Of a stretch of 64,000 nucleotides of DNA, positions 41,729 to 53,295 are shown in pieces; within the stretch, counting starts at the first letter, position 1, and the number at the start of each line of letters is the position of its first letter. Origin of the DNA: Tilletiaria anomala UBC 951. Its lineage: Eukaryota > Basidiomycota > Exobasidiomycetes > Georgefischeriales > Tilletiariaceae. Made by a program: the position numbers and the translations under genes. Below the pieces are notes generated by a model that saw only the letters and a list, made by a program, of their open reading frames with translations, was not told the origin of the DNA and did no database searches. Location: NCBI RefSeq assembly GCF_000711695.1, contig NW_013547021.1, forward strand, positions 248,001 through 312,000, read 5' to 3'.

Positions 41729-44700
41729 TCATGAATGCATATGCTGTTCGTAATCATCTATGCCTCGACGGAAATTTGAAGGCTGTGAGCGCGCAAGCGT
41801 TGCAGCGGGGGTGTATCGTGGCATCGAGTAGAGTCCGTGCTGTGGCGCATTCTCCGTTGTGGGCTTCTTTTCGTCATCTTGATGCTCCGCCTTAGGTTTT
41901 GCGCGTCTGCGCCTCAGAGTACCTTCATAATCCTGCTTTTTGTCCATCAGGCAGTACTCGCGGTCAACGCCGCCGCGCACAGCTTCCTTTGCAGCTTCGC
42001 CTTTGCTGTTGCTCCATGGCGGCGTCGCCTTGGCGTCTGGGCCTTCGATCTGCAATTCAGCCATGATCTGCTTGAAGCGGCAGAGCCACATGTTGCGGCG
42101 CTGCGCCTTGAGCAGGTGGTCCTGGAAATTGCTTTTGTACCGGATGCCGACGCTGACCGACATGCTTCCCTGAGCCTTCATGTCGAGGATCTGGATGTCC
42201 AAGCCGGGCAAGAAGTCTCGGTCCTGCTCAGCGAGCCACAGAAGCATCTTGGCGCGCAGATTCTCGAGCTGTTGGTACGTCGTGGCGTAAGAGATTTCCA
42301 ACTGGAACTTTTCGATCGTCGGCCCACTGCGCCGCGTGTTGACGATGCCATTGCTGCTGGCGAGCTTGGCGTTGCTGATCTGAAAATATTCGCCTGCCAT
42401 CGTGCGGAAGATGGTGGAGAGGAGTTTCATCTCTTCGACAATGAAGTCTGCCTTCAGGTCGACAATCGTGACAAGGTCGCCGACGTCGTATGGGTGCTTG
42501 ATGAAGAGGAAGACGATGGCTGTGAGCAGCTCTTGCGCACCGCCCGAGATTAGCCACGATAGTCCGAGCAAGGCGGTGCCAAATGAGGCGATCAGGTTAG
42601 CAAACTTGACCGAGAGAAGCGCAGCAATGATCGTCAGACTGATAACAACGAAGCAGGACTGGGAGGCAGAGGGGAGGTGTAAGCATGTAGTTGCTCGTAG
42701 CTCCTGCGCGCTCGTTGGCAATCTCACCATGAACATGCTGTCGAGCGTGGCAACAGCCGAGTCGATATCGCGAACGCTGTTGATGACGCTCATGCGCTCC
42801 GTGCGGATCTCCAAACACGCTGCCTCCATTTCCTCTTCAAGCAAGTCACCATTCCCATCACAGTCGAAGATGGCCCAAGCGGCCTGAGAGAAGGACTCCT
42901 CGCCGAGAACGGCGGCAAAGTCAACGAAGCGCACAACGAGGCGGTCCGACTTGTCGCGCCTGGCAAACGAATAGAAGAGCCGCTTGGCGAGGTGGCGCGT
43001 CTGCTCCGCGTCGCCAAGCGCGGCGAGGACAATGCGCTGCGCCGCGTTGGGCAGCGCGATGACCTGCACAGCCATATCAGCTGCTGCGGCCGCGAGGGCA
43101 TTGTTGCGCGGCTTGCTGCTGTCCGCGCGTCGGTGAAATTGCCTGAACATGCCTGTGCGGCTTTTGATCGACGAACCCAGGCTGGTGTCCAGCGCTGTGG
43201 CCTCGGTGCCTTCCAGCCCGCTTGAGGCGCTGGCCACGGCACCTCCGCCGCCACCAGTGCGAAGCCTAGAGTCAACGAACAACTGGGCCATCTGCATCTC
43301 CGCGTCGAGCTCGATGCCCTCCTGCGTCAGATCACGGCGGGAGTGCTCAAAGAGCAGCGTGAGGACTCGGATATGGAGCTTGCACTCTGCGATGCGTGAG
43401 GCGTACGAAACCTGGTGGAAGGTGTACGCGATAATCTGGATCGAGAGCTTTTCGAGCAGGAGGAGCGTTGCGCAGATGGAGAGGCCGAGCAGGAAGCGGC
43501 TCGCCGCGATCATCGAGCTGGCCTGTGACGCGGTGTTCGCGGCCGGTGCCGTCATAGGGGCGGTGACGGTGGTGGTGGTGTTCCCGTTGACGGGCGAAAG
43601 GAGCTGCTGTGCGGGGCCCTGGAAGTGACTCCATATAAACGCAAGCCATGTGATGTATACGATGAGCGTCCAGACGAAGAAAGCGCTGTAATCCTGTATG
43701 GCGACGAGGTACGCGATCCAGTGGCGCGACGCGAGGCTGATGGCGCCAACGGTGCGGCGCAATACACGCGGGACGAGGCGACCCGAGGCGCGGCAGGCGA
43801 ACCAGGATAGCCAGATGGTGGAGAGCCAGATGGACCACCAGGTCAGCCCGACCTGCGCAACGGCCGGGTGGTCGAGCGAGCGCGACGCGATCAGCCCGAC
43901 CGTCCCCGGGATCCACAGCATGGCTGCAACGAGCAGTACGAACAGCAGCCCGCGAATGCGCGCCGGCGCGCCGGTCAGACAACCGCGCATAAAGGATGGC
44001 TGGCAAGGACAAGGGAAGGCAGCGTGGTCTTTGGGGTCAGCGTGCAGACAACTGTTCTCTCCCAAGTTCCGCTAGGCTATCGCACTCTTGTGGACACCCT
44101 ACTCACAGTGGACGGCAGCAGCGGCTTTCTCCTTTTGAGGCGCGGCGCCGGCGCGGGTCCTTGGCGCTGAGCGAGGTTCTTGAGCTCCTCGTCATCGTCG
44201 TCCGCGTTTCCCGCGGCCATATACATGTAGGGGTCCTTGTCCACCGCGCCTCCGGCAGCCTCGTCGGGGAGCTTGCTTAGCTTCCATGTCTCCACGCCGG
44301 TGTCGGCGTACAGAAAGTTGTGCCATGCGTTGTCCTTGTGGTACAGATCGTCTGCACCCAGCTGCTGCCGGTCAACCGGCGTGCCATCAGCCATGTGCAA
44401 TCCAGACGGCACTGCAGCGGCCGATGTGGGTGCGTACGACGGTTCGCCGTACGCTTGTCTGTAGCCACGGGTATCCTTGAACGATGGCAGCGGCCGCAGC
44501 GGCTCTCCAGGTCTGATCGCTGCGGCGGCGTACCGTGGCGACGCGGACGACGCTGCTGCGTTTTGCGAGTAGCGCCTGGACTCTGCGGCGCCACCGCCGT
44601 AGCTGCCACCGGCGCCGGACGTGACCGGGGTGCCAGCGCGCGTGCGCACCGTGTCGGCCGTGCCGGCCGTCGCAACGCTCGTGACGGACGCTGATTCGCT

Positions 44701-44970
44701 CCACGTGGAGGTGAAGGCGGAGAAAGTGGGAGACGCGGCTGGTGCTGGTGCTGCGGACGCGGAGTGCGGTAGCGGACGCGGACAGCTCGGGCCTGCGTGC
44801 GATGCGGATGTCAGGCTTGACGAGGCGGCGGCGCAGTCAAAGGACCGGCGGCGCGAGCCCGAGGGCAAACCTGTTCGTAGTAGGTGTTGTTCCCGCTGCT
44901 GCTGGCCGGGCAACGGCAACGGCAAAGGCGATGCGGTGGGCAAAGCCGGCGGCCAGCGTGCGTTGAACAT
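41729..44970 (-). CDS. EF-hand mechanosensitive ion channel of the MscS family
   Basis: Homologue of fission-yeast Msy1/Msy2, ER-membrane MscS channels that regulate Ca2+ and survival of hypo-osmotic shock. Exons (minus) 44970-44107, 43999-42728, 42658-41729; introns 107 and 69 nt; 1021 aa. The start MFNARWPP is preferred; an in-frame ATG at 45135 would add 55 residues. The N-terminal 290 residues are Ser/Ala-rich cytosol-type sequence. Hydrophobic segments follow (GLLFVLLVAAMLWIPG, AFFVWTLIVYITWLAFIW, FLLGLSICATLLLLE). An EF-hand loop DCDGNGDLLEEE lies near 663, then the pore region CFVVISLTIIAALLSVKFANLIASFGTALLGLSWL and the MscS beta-domain (IKHPYDVGDLVTI, FRTMAGEYFQISNAKL, GPTIEKFQLEISY). 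The 69-nt intron before CFVVIS is in frame and stop-free. Convergent with the GAF-like gene; 282 bp separate the stops. Confidence 0.92.
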
Positions 44971-45757
44971 GTTTGTCCGACGGTGATCTGGCACGACGTG
45001 TGTGTTCTGTATAGAAATAGGCGATCCGATGTTGCACACAACTGTGCATCGACGACCGCTCGTGCCTGCTGCTTTTGTGGGAGGCAAAGCGGGCTGCCGT
45101 GCACTGTCGTCTATCCCGCCCGAAGCCGTTTTCATGTATGCCGAGCAGTGTGATGCTCAAAGGGTATCAAAGGCGGATCGCGGCTGGGGTGTGCGATGAG
45201 CAAGAAGCACTGTATCCAAACGCAGACAGCACCGACCGACGGACACTCGCTCCTTCGCCACAACAGCTGCCGGTTGCGGTGCGGGTGGGGTCAACGATGA
45301 GAGCAGATCTAACCAACTAACCAACCCTCTATCAGACGCAGCAGAGCCATCCAACCCCATCCAATGCATCCACAGAAACAAGAACGTAGTATGTACACGT
45401 GAGAGATATTCGCGTGTTTCTCTCCGTTTCCCCCAACCCGGTGGATTTAGCAGACAGCGGACTTTGGCGTTCACTTGGGGTGGGGGGGGAGCGCGTGGCA
45501 GCAACCCTATATACCATGCACATACCCCATCGCGATGCCCATCTCTCGTACGAGAGAGAGAGCGACTATACAACTCCTTGCCATCGTCCTCCAGACCTGG
45601 GGTTGGATGCGGGAGTATTCTCATCGCTCAGACTGCTGGCCATCGTCTGAGATGCAGCCCACATACCACACAGCACGTCCTACCACCAACACCATCCACG
45701 CTCATCCCTGGCCCTTCCGTCCGGCAGCTGCACGCGCCGCATGGCCAGCACGATAAC
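44971..45757. other. Divergent promoter region, MscS channel / Rxt2-like gene
   Basis: 787 bp between divergent start codons, containing upstream in-frame ATGs for both genes (45135 for the channel, 45464 for the Rxt2-like gene). It includes a short run CTAACCAACTAACCAACC near 45310 and a G9 run near 45480. No gene seen. Confidence 0.5.
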
Positions 45758-48700
45758 ATGACTGTCGACCCCCCGCCGCCCCAGCAGCAGCCCGTGGCTG
45801 TCGGCGTCGGCGATGCTGTGCCCGCAACAGTAGCAGCAACAGCACCCGCACTGGACGCCGAAGAAGGCCAGAAAACCAAGGCCGACACGGCAGGGCAAGG
45901 CGTGGGCGCCAGTGCAAACACCAGCGACCGCAGAGACACCCGCCCTGGACACTCCACAGACGCGGACGGGGACACGGCGATGCAGCTCGCGCCGCTAGCC
46001 GCTGGCGGACGGCAAGACCTAAGCCAAGGCGGAGGCGAAGGCCAAGCAGCGCCAAAAGGAAATAGCGCGAATGGATCGCAAGAGCAGTCCGAACCTGCTT
46101 CAGCATCAGCACCTGCGCCGCCGCCTGGGCCCCGCACCCAGTCGGCTCCATCAGCAACGCAGCAGCACCAGCAAGCGCTGGGCGCAGGCGCCGACGATGG
46201 AGCAGCTTCAGCATTAGCACTAGCACTAGCACCAGCACCAGCACCAGCAGCGGCGGATCAGGAGCCAGTTTCAGCTCCTTCACCCGAGGAGGGAGAAGTA
46301 TCAACTTCAGCAGCGCCATCGGTGCAGCCTCCAGCTCCTCTTACGACGAATGCCGACGCTGCGACCTCCGCTGGCCATCTACACAAGGGCGACATGCCAT
46401 CTGCCCCCGCTGCAGCAGCAGCATTCGCCGTGGTGTCTGCGCAGCACGACGCACGGGTGTTGGCTGAAAAGCCGCGACAGCAGCCAGCGACAGCAACCGT
46501 AATAGCAGTTTCTTCCGATGCACCAGTCGCTCCTTCTCCCGCTCCGCCTCCTCCTACCAACGAGACGCTCGTCGCTCCCGCCCAACTGCCGCCATCATCA
46601 ATGCATGATGAGTACCAAGCAAATGGCCAGCTCGAACGACAACAGCAGGATTTACCCTTCAGCACCACAGGCGCGCCGGCGCGGCCGGGTGCCAGCGGAG
46701 ACGGCTATGTATCAGCGGATGGCGCAGCAGCGAGGGGCACAGCTGCGAAGGCGCCCGCGCGCCGGCCCGAAGCATTGCTCAAGGTGGAGCACGAGGCTGA
46801 GGCCGAGGCCAAGACTAAGGTCGAAAGCGCGCAGGTTGCTGCGAGTCAGCGAGACGGCGACTCGGGGGCAAAAAATGAAGCAGCCGGCGCGGACGCACCC
46901 ACACTCGCTGCTGCTGCAGATGTAAACGCAAACACCGACACTGCACCAGCTTCTCCACAGGAGACACTGGCCGCTAGAGGCTCAGGTGTGCAGATTGATG
47001 CGCGGCAGGACGGCATATCGCAGCTGGAACAGCCACAGCTGTCGCAGCAAGGGCTTGGCGCCCGCGCCCGCACAGGCGCAGCGGATGCGGAAACAGAGCG
47101 CACTGCCCCCGGAAGGCGCGTTGCGGGTGCTGCAGCAGCCGTCGCACCAGCGCTGGAACCGTCTCACGTGGTCTCAAGCGCGCAGGGCCCTATATTGCAG
47201 GGTGTGCGCAGCGAGCGCGGCGTCGAGCACAAGGAGCTGAAGGAGAGGGAGAATCAGAAGGAACAGGATTCGGCGCGCGAAAGGGAGCAGGCTTCTCGTG
47301 GACGCGAGAAACCGAAAGACAAGGAGCCGACCAGCCGCGAGTGGGATAGGGATGGCGATCGAAATCGCGTGCGCGAGCGTGAGCGCGACAGAGAACGCGA
47401 AAGAGAAAGAGAAAGAGAAAGAGAAAGAGAAAGAGAAAGAGAAAGGGAAAGGCAGATGAATGCGATGCGTGCGAGGAACGAAGCGCAGGCGCAGGCGGCG
47501 CTGCAGTTGCAGCGCGAGCGCGAGATCGAGGAAGCTCGCTTGCTCTGGCTGTGAGTTGGTGGACTGTTGTCTCGTAACTTTCTGCGAACGATTGCAGAAG
47601 GGCGCTAACGACTATCCTTTCCCTCTTGTTTATTCTTGTGCGCGCCTCGTCCACATCCTCACCCACATCTTATCTCACCAGCTCTCTACCAGGCAACGAT
47701 CACCCATCGTACTACTCGGACACGGACGCCTCTTCGCACGGCGGCCGTTCACGCGAATCGTCCATCTCCGAATCGGCACTGATCGACGCCGAGACGGAGC
47801 CGTACCTGCCCGCGCCCTCGCTACTCGCTGCTGTCACTGCTGTCCCTGTTCGACAGCAGCCGCAGCGCGGTGAGCATGACCTCGACGAGCAACTCGAAGA
47901 GAGCGCGACGCGCGGGTCGCTATCCGAGCCGCTGCCGCGCAGCGCGCTTGACACGGCTGGACCTGCGTCGACCCGACGTCGCGTGTGCAGGCGCGTAGAC
48001 GGCGGGAACGACTACGTGCGCGGTGCTTACAGCGGTGACGCCTTCGCCGCCGTCGATGCCGATGATGACAACAACGAAGAGCTTGACCTCGATGACGAGG
48101 GCGACGACGTTGATGACGCAGTCGATGTAGATCTAGAGGATGAGGACGAGCTCGATGCCAAGCATCAACGGCTCTTGGAGCTGCACAAATATCGCCGTGG
48201 CAACCGCGGAAACAAGCTCAAGCGCAGAGAGGGCGTGCGCTGGATGCGGACCAAGAAGCTCGGTCCTTGGACCGAGGCGAGGAACGAAAAGGAGGTGCGC
48301 CCACTTGCGTCTTCCTTCGCGCCTAGCGGGTTGCAGCAAGTTCCTCACATGCTGACCAGTTCCCTTTCCTATTATCCATTCGCAGGTCAACGACCGTATA
48401 CGCGTGCGCATCGCCGCGTTGCAGCGCGCCGGCGTGCGAGCGCTGCTGGACGCTGCGCCGGAGCCAACGCCAAGGATCATGGACCCGTCCCTGTCGGATC
48501 CACTGCCGTACGACCAGGACTCGCAGCCGGCGCTGACGTCGACGGCGCTAGCGTCGACACTGCTGCGCCCGATGCTCAACGCGCGCGCGCTGCTTGAGAG
48601 CCACACACTCAAGCACACCTTCCGCAACCCGCACATCGGTGCGCTGTCCAAGACAGCGCTGGACCTACGCGAGAGCGAGAGTGTCGTCGGCCGTGCTCTC

Positions 48701-49468
48701 GGCCGTTGCTTCGCCGCGATGGAGGGCACGACGCTCGACGCGGAGATCGCAGAGGAAGAGATGTTGCGCCAGCGCGAGGCGGCGCGCCAGGCGGCGCCAC
48801 CACCGGTCATGCCCCTCGTCATGGCAGCACCCGGGCTGGACGGTGCAGACACGAGCAGCGAGTCTGCGCGCCTGGCCATCTTTGACAACGACGTCATCCC
48901 TCCCAACCCAGAGCTCGACCCGGCATTCACGCGCCTTGACAAGCTTTTTGTCACCCCTGGTGGTCTGCCCATTCCTCTACCTGAGCCGTTGCAGCCGGGC
49001 GTCGACCCCGCGACGCAGCCGCCGCCTCCGCCGCCACAGGCTATCCTGACGGTGACGCAACAGCAGGAGGTCGTGCGCGCCGCGCTGGACTGCCTGCACG
49101 AGCTCGCGGCGGACAGCAAGGAGTATATCGAGAGGCTCGACGAGGTGCGCGAGCGCCTCGCATCCGTCAAGCAAAAGCGCAGCGTCGTTTGGCACGCGAT
49201 ACGCGTCTGGGCCCTCGCGCGCGATAAGAGGGAGCACGGATCCTGCGGCAGTGAGGAGAGCGGTGGCGAGGACGAGGGCGACGACCTCGACTACCCTGTC
49301 TCGCTGGCGCAGAGGGCACAGCTCGCGGCGCAGGAGCGCATGAACGGCGACAGCACGCCATTGCGCAAGCGTGCCGCCGCAGGCGCCGCTGCCTACCTCG
49401 CTGCTGTAGACGGACCATCTACCAGCCGTTCTGGGCCTTCTTCGAGCAAGCGATCAAGGCACGCATAG
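45758..49468 (+). CDS. Rxt2-like subunit of the Rpd3L histone deacetylase complex
   Basis: Exons 45758-47550, 47682-48294, 48386-49468; introns 131 and 91 nt; 1162 aa. The start MTVDPPPPQQQ was chosen over an ATG at 45464 whose extension looks non-coding. The first 600 residues are Ala/Pro/Gln/Glu low complexity, ending in an (RE)n array and a helix LQREREIEEARLLWL. Exon 2 has SLPGNDHPSYYSDTD, an Asp/Glu block, and YRRGNRGNKLKRREGVRWMRTKKLGPW, which matches the NRGNKLKR signature of the Rxt2 N-terminal domain. Exon 3 continues VNDRIRVRIAAL, RPMLNARALLESHTLKHTFRNPHIGALSKTALDLRE and a long C-terminal helix. In yeast Rxt2 is a small Rpd3L subunit acting in transcriptional repression; this protein is far larger because of its disordered N-terminus. 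An alternative acceptor at 47597 is also in frame. Confidence 0.65.
46211..46250 (+). repeat. Hexamer minisatellite (AGCACY)n in the Rxt2-like gene
   Basis: Tandem AGCACT/AGCACC units encode an alternating Ala-Leu then Ala-Pro run. The short pure repeat is likely to vary in length. Confidence 0.8.
47399..47452 (+). repeat. Purine-only hexamer microsatellite (AAAGAG)n encoding Arg-Glu repeats
   Basis: About eight AAAGAG/GAAAGA units form an uninterrupted 54-nt purine tract that encodes part of the (RE)n array of the Rxt2-like protein. Six-nucleotide units keep frame whatever their number. Codons here are AGA/GAA-type, unlike the CGC/GAG used for the RE repeats just upstream, which points to recent slippage expansion. 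Confidence 0.9.
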
Positions 49469-51279
49469 TAAACAACCCGCGCAAGCCTTTGTATTCATTC
49501 AGCACAAAAGAGAACAGTGTATATCATCGGAGCCAAGTCGTTTGCCATCATAGTCATAAAATTTGACGCGAGAAATTGGAGCTACAAATGCTGCGAGATG
49601 TGACTAATGTGCGTGGGAAGAAAGTATGTTTCGCGGTGGGATGTGATTTTTTGTGCCTTTCCTTTTCATTTTTGGGGTTGTAGTTGTTCCTTTCCTGCTT
49701 CAATCCAGCGATGAGCGAAAAACGAGGACGACCCAAAGCAGAAGACACACGCGGCGCGTCCTTGGAAGCATGCTATGCACGATCCGATTCGATGCCGCAG
49801 GCGGCAAGGCGATGCAATGCTGACTGCCTGCTCGACCCTATCACGGCACCGTGCCGCGGCTCGGGGCTCGTGCCGACTTTGCTCGACTGGCCAGCTGCAT
49901 CAGGCATGCCTCGAACCTTCAAAGCGAAGGACGTTACCGAGCAGCATCGACCACCAATCAGTGGTTGACTACATGCTTAAGGAGAAGTAGCGGCCAGCGA
50001 TGAAGAGGCATGCGAGACGGGAGCCGTGAAAGCGGCGACGGTGGCGGGTGGGGAGAGGTCAGTAGGCTGGTAGCAAGCGATCAAGCGAGAAAGTGCACGG
50101 ATGGTACAAATGGTGGGGCGGACGGTGTGACTGGTGCGCGGGTGGCTCGTCTAACGCTTCTTGCCTTCCCGCAAGCGCAAACGGGAATATGGTTGACGGG
50201 CTGGAGGAGGTTAAGATGCTGTGGGTGGAGCATTTTTCTTGATCGGGGGCGATGAGTTGACTCGCTGACCACCGTTTAGGGACATGGCGTCCTATGTGCA
50301 AGGACGCATGTGCGCAGGGTGTGAAGGTTGGGAACGCCTACGACACGGACATGAGGTTTGGCCCAGCGTAACGAAGCTGCTCGACGCTATTTCCTTGTGA
50401 ACCCCGCGTTCGTCCGGGTGGAGTATGCACTATCGTTAGAAGCGATGGCACACATCCAGCCCGGATAGAACGCGGGAAGGCAGAGGCGGAGACTGACGAC
50501 TTTCGACGCTAAAGTGGGGTAGAACCTCTGCTCTCTCGGTTGGTGGGGTGTACGAACGACGATGGAGCGGCCTGTTGGAGGCAGGCTGCAAGTCGTCCGT
50601 TCATACGATCGATCCAATCGGCCGTCTGTCTGTTCTTCCGCTCCGCCCATTGGATGGGAGCGGAGCGAATGAGCGACACAGGTGCGGAGTATGATCGGAG
50701 GGAGGATGGGTGTTGCGCACGCGGGGCTCGCCGAGGCAGTCGGCGCGCCGTGCGTGGTGAAAGCGCAAGCAAAAAAAAAGTGAGAGAGTGTCCGGGCTCG
50801 GCGTTCAAAAGAGGGGTGTAATCGAGAACAAAACACATCGTGACTCGGTAAGAGAGGTGTTTGTTGAACAGTGTCTGTCTTGAAGTTGAACCGTTGACCA
50901 GGGGCGGAAAAGCGAGAGGAGTGTGCAGATATGGTGTCGAGTGCGATCGGAACGCCAGGATGCCGTGTGGCAAGGCGTTTTGGTCAGATGCACTGAAATC
51001 CGTACTCCCTCGTCCGGCCCTCCGGTCTCGGACCGCAAGAGGGCTCTGTAAAGGAGAGCGCTCTCACGATCGCAAAGAGAGATAGAGAGTGGTGAGTGGC
51101 ATCGGAATGCGATGTCCTGAATCCGACTGCTCGAGAGACGGGAGGAAAGGCAAAGAAGAAAAGAGATTGAGAGACGGAATGGATGAGTGCCAAGGCGAAC
51201 AAAACACAAAAAGAAACACGCGCGTTCATACTGACAGATTCGACTGTGAAGAAAGACAAAAGACCCGAGACGGGCCGCG
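49469..51279. other. Long convergent intergenic region
   Basis: About 1.8 kb between the 3' ends of the Rxt2-like gene and the C2H2 factor. The strand shown is purine-rich at 51060-51260, which would be a pyrimidine-rich 3' UTR of the C2H2 mRNA. Short frames on both strands have no family resemblance. A long 3' UTR or a non-coding RNA is possible. Confidence 0.4.
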
Positions 51280-53295
51280 TCAATTGAATGACACGGACAT
51301 CGTGTCCTTTTCGAATCCTTCTTCATCGTCTTCGTCTTCATCGGTATGTGCATCCGCATCCTTGCTGATGTTGTCGTTATTGAACAGAGTGTCGTGCTGA
51401 CCGTCGCCGTCGTCGTCGTCGTCATCATCACCGTGTAGGTTGACGATGAGGTCGAGCATCGCCAGGCTCGCCTCGCCGCGTTTGACATGGATAGTGCGGA
51501 AGTGACGCTGGCAATCGTGCTTGCGCGCAAAGTCCTTGCGGCAGCCGGTGAGCGGGCAGAGGTAGGGCTTGTCGCGCACCGTGTCGTGCGTCGCCATGTG
51601 CGTCTTGAGGTTGAACGCGCGATCAAACTGCTTGTGGCACACCTCGCACGCGAAGCGCTTCTTCGCGCTGCCGCCGCGTCCGACGCCGCGTTTGGCGTAA
51701 GGTCCGCGGCGACCAGCCGTTGTCGTCGAGGATGCGCTCTTCCTTTTGGGTGGAGCGGCTGCAGACGTGCCGGTCGTCGCTGCTGCAGCTGCCATTACGC
51801 TTGCGGCCGCGATAGTGACGGGACGCGGAGGCTGTGGGTGATGCAGCTGCGATGGCGGGCGCAGGCTGGTGGCGTACGGTGAGATGCCGACGGACGAGTC
51901 GAGTGACGATGTGGTGGTGGACGCGGCAGACGAGGCGGTAGACTTTTGATTAACGACTGGGCGCCGGGCGACGACGGCCTCGTCGCTGTCGCTGCTCGAA
52001 GCGCTGTCGCTGTTGAACGAGCTAACGCTCGTGTTGCTTTGACTCCAGAGCCGACGCTTCTTCTCTTCTTGTGCTTCGAGGAAAATGCGCGTGGGTACCA
52101 TCTGACCGGTGACAGAATAGAGCTTGCCGACAAAGTCATCAACCAGCTCGGGCGCGTGGCCGTCGACGATCATCTGGAAGACGGTGCGGCAGCCGTTGAC
52201 CATCATCACGTCGTTAGCTGGGTTGCTGCCGGGCATGACGTTGTGCTCCGTGCCAGCGCTTGTGCCGAGTGAGAATGTGTCAAGCGACGGTAGGCCGACA
52301 GGCGAATGGTACGACGCGCCTGTCCATGGCGGTGTGGTCAGCGAGCTGTCCGACGAGCCGATCGACGAGCGACGAACTTCGTAGTCGCTGGATGCAGCAC
52401 CGAGAGAAGTCGAGCGCGGGCCAAAGAGTGCACCAGGTCCCAGCTGGTGGGAAGTAAAGAAGTCGACCGTGTCCGGAGGCGAGGAGTCGCTTGATGGCGA
52501 GATCATGGCCAATGGCGAGGCGACGATGGCTTGCTCAAAAAAAGCGGCAGTGGCGGATGCCTTGCCATCCGCTGTGGCCGTCGGAGGGGTGACCTGGATC
52601 GTGTGACCAGCAAAGTATGCCTGGGCTTGCGTGAAAAAGTCGGCCATATGGTCTGTACAGTCGGCTTGGCCCAAAACGGGAGCGTCGCCCTTGGCGGTGG
52701 CGTCGCCGATGATGCCACCAGATAGGAGAGACTGATGAAAGTACTTGGTCCAGTCGGAGTCGTCACTTTGCTGCCCCTTGCCGTTCGCAGCGGATACTAG
52801 GGTCCTATCGGGGTCTGTCTCAGGGATATCGTGATCGTCTGGCGTCGTAGCCACAGGGGAGAGGACATCTGGCGACATCTCCCTCAACTCGGGTGAAAAG
52901 TCACGAGCAGATGCGGGGGACCGAGGGGACGAATGGGCCTGTGGCGAATGGAGAAAGGCGCTGAAGTGGTCTGGGCCGTCGCCTTGAGCTTGACGAGCAC
53001 CAGCAGCGCTGGCGACGCTAGCAGACGGTCCATAGATACTGCCACTGATCATTCTGAGCGTGGAAGACGAGTCGGGTGGCAGAGGGTGCTGTTGCTGCTT
53101 GGTTGCTGCCGTCGTCTGCTCGTCACCTCCAATACTGAATGGGATGAAAGGGGCAGACGGGGTCGGGGTAGCGATGGTGGTGGTGGTAGCGGGAGAGGCA
53201 GAAGCAGGGTTGCTGAAGCGGCCCGCGAGCCGGTGCGACTGTCCGTCACCGAGCAGCTGAGTGTCCTCGCGGTGATTAGCAAGGATATGACTCAT
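51280..53295 (-). CDS. C2H2 zinc-finger transcription factor
   Basis: Single exon, 671 aa from MSHILANHRE (an in-frame ATG 102 nt upstream is less likely). The N-terminal 540 residues are Ser/Thr/Pro/Ala-rich with a possible activation region. Two adjacent C2H2 fingers lie at roughly 545-602: FACEVCHKQFDRAFNLKTHMATH and YLCPLTGCRKDFARKHDCQRHFRTIH. The NLKTHM...FARKHD-x-RH pattern is that of the Swi5/Ace2/Crz1-type fungal fingers. A basic stretch (RRGPYAKRG, PPKRKSASS) precedes the fingers and could be a nuclear signal. The C-terminus is an Asp/Glu-rich tail (DDDDDDDGDG), partly from GTC/GAC repeats. The target genes are unknown. The LIM gene lies upstream in the same orientation, 1.9 kb away. 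Confidence 0.85.
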   Translation of the reverse strand: MSHILANHREDTQLLGDGQSHRLAGRFSNPASASPATTTTIATPTPSAPFIPFSIGGDEQTTAATKQQQHPLPPDSSSTLRMISGSIYGPSASVASAAGARQAQGDGPDHFSAFLHSPQAHSSPRSPASARDFSPELREMSPDVLSPVATTPDDHDIPETDPDRTLVSAANGKGQQSDDSDWTKYFHQSLLSGGIIGDATAKGDAPVLGQADCTDHMADFFTQAQAYFAGHTIQVTPPTATADGKASATAAFFEQAIVASPLAMISPSSDSSPPDTVDFFTSHQLGPGALFGPRSTSLGAASSDYEVRRSSIGSSDSSLTTPPWTGASYHSPVGLPSLDTFSLGTSAGTEHNVMPGSNPANDVMMVNGCRTVFQMIVDGHAPELVDDFVGKLYSVTGQMVPTRIFLEAQEEKKRRLWSQSNTSVSSFNSDSASSSDSDEAVVARRPVVNQKSTASSAASTTTSSLDSSVGISPYATSLRPPSQLHHPQPPRPVTIAAASVMAAAAATTGTSAAAPPKRKSASSTTTAGRRGPYAKRGVGRGGSAKKRFACEVCHKQFDRAFNLKTHMATHDTVRDKPYLCPLTGCRKDFARKHDCQRHFRTIHVKRGEASLAMLDLIVNLHGDDDDDDDGDGQHDTLFNNDNISKDADAHTDEDEDDEEGFEKDTMSVSFN

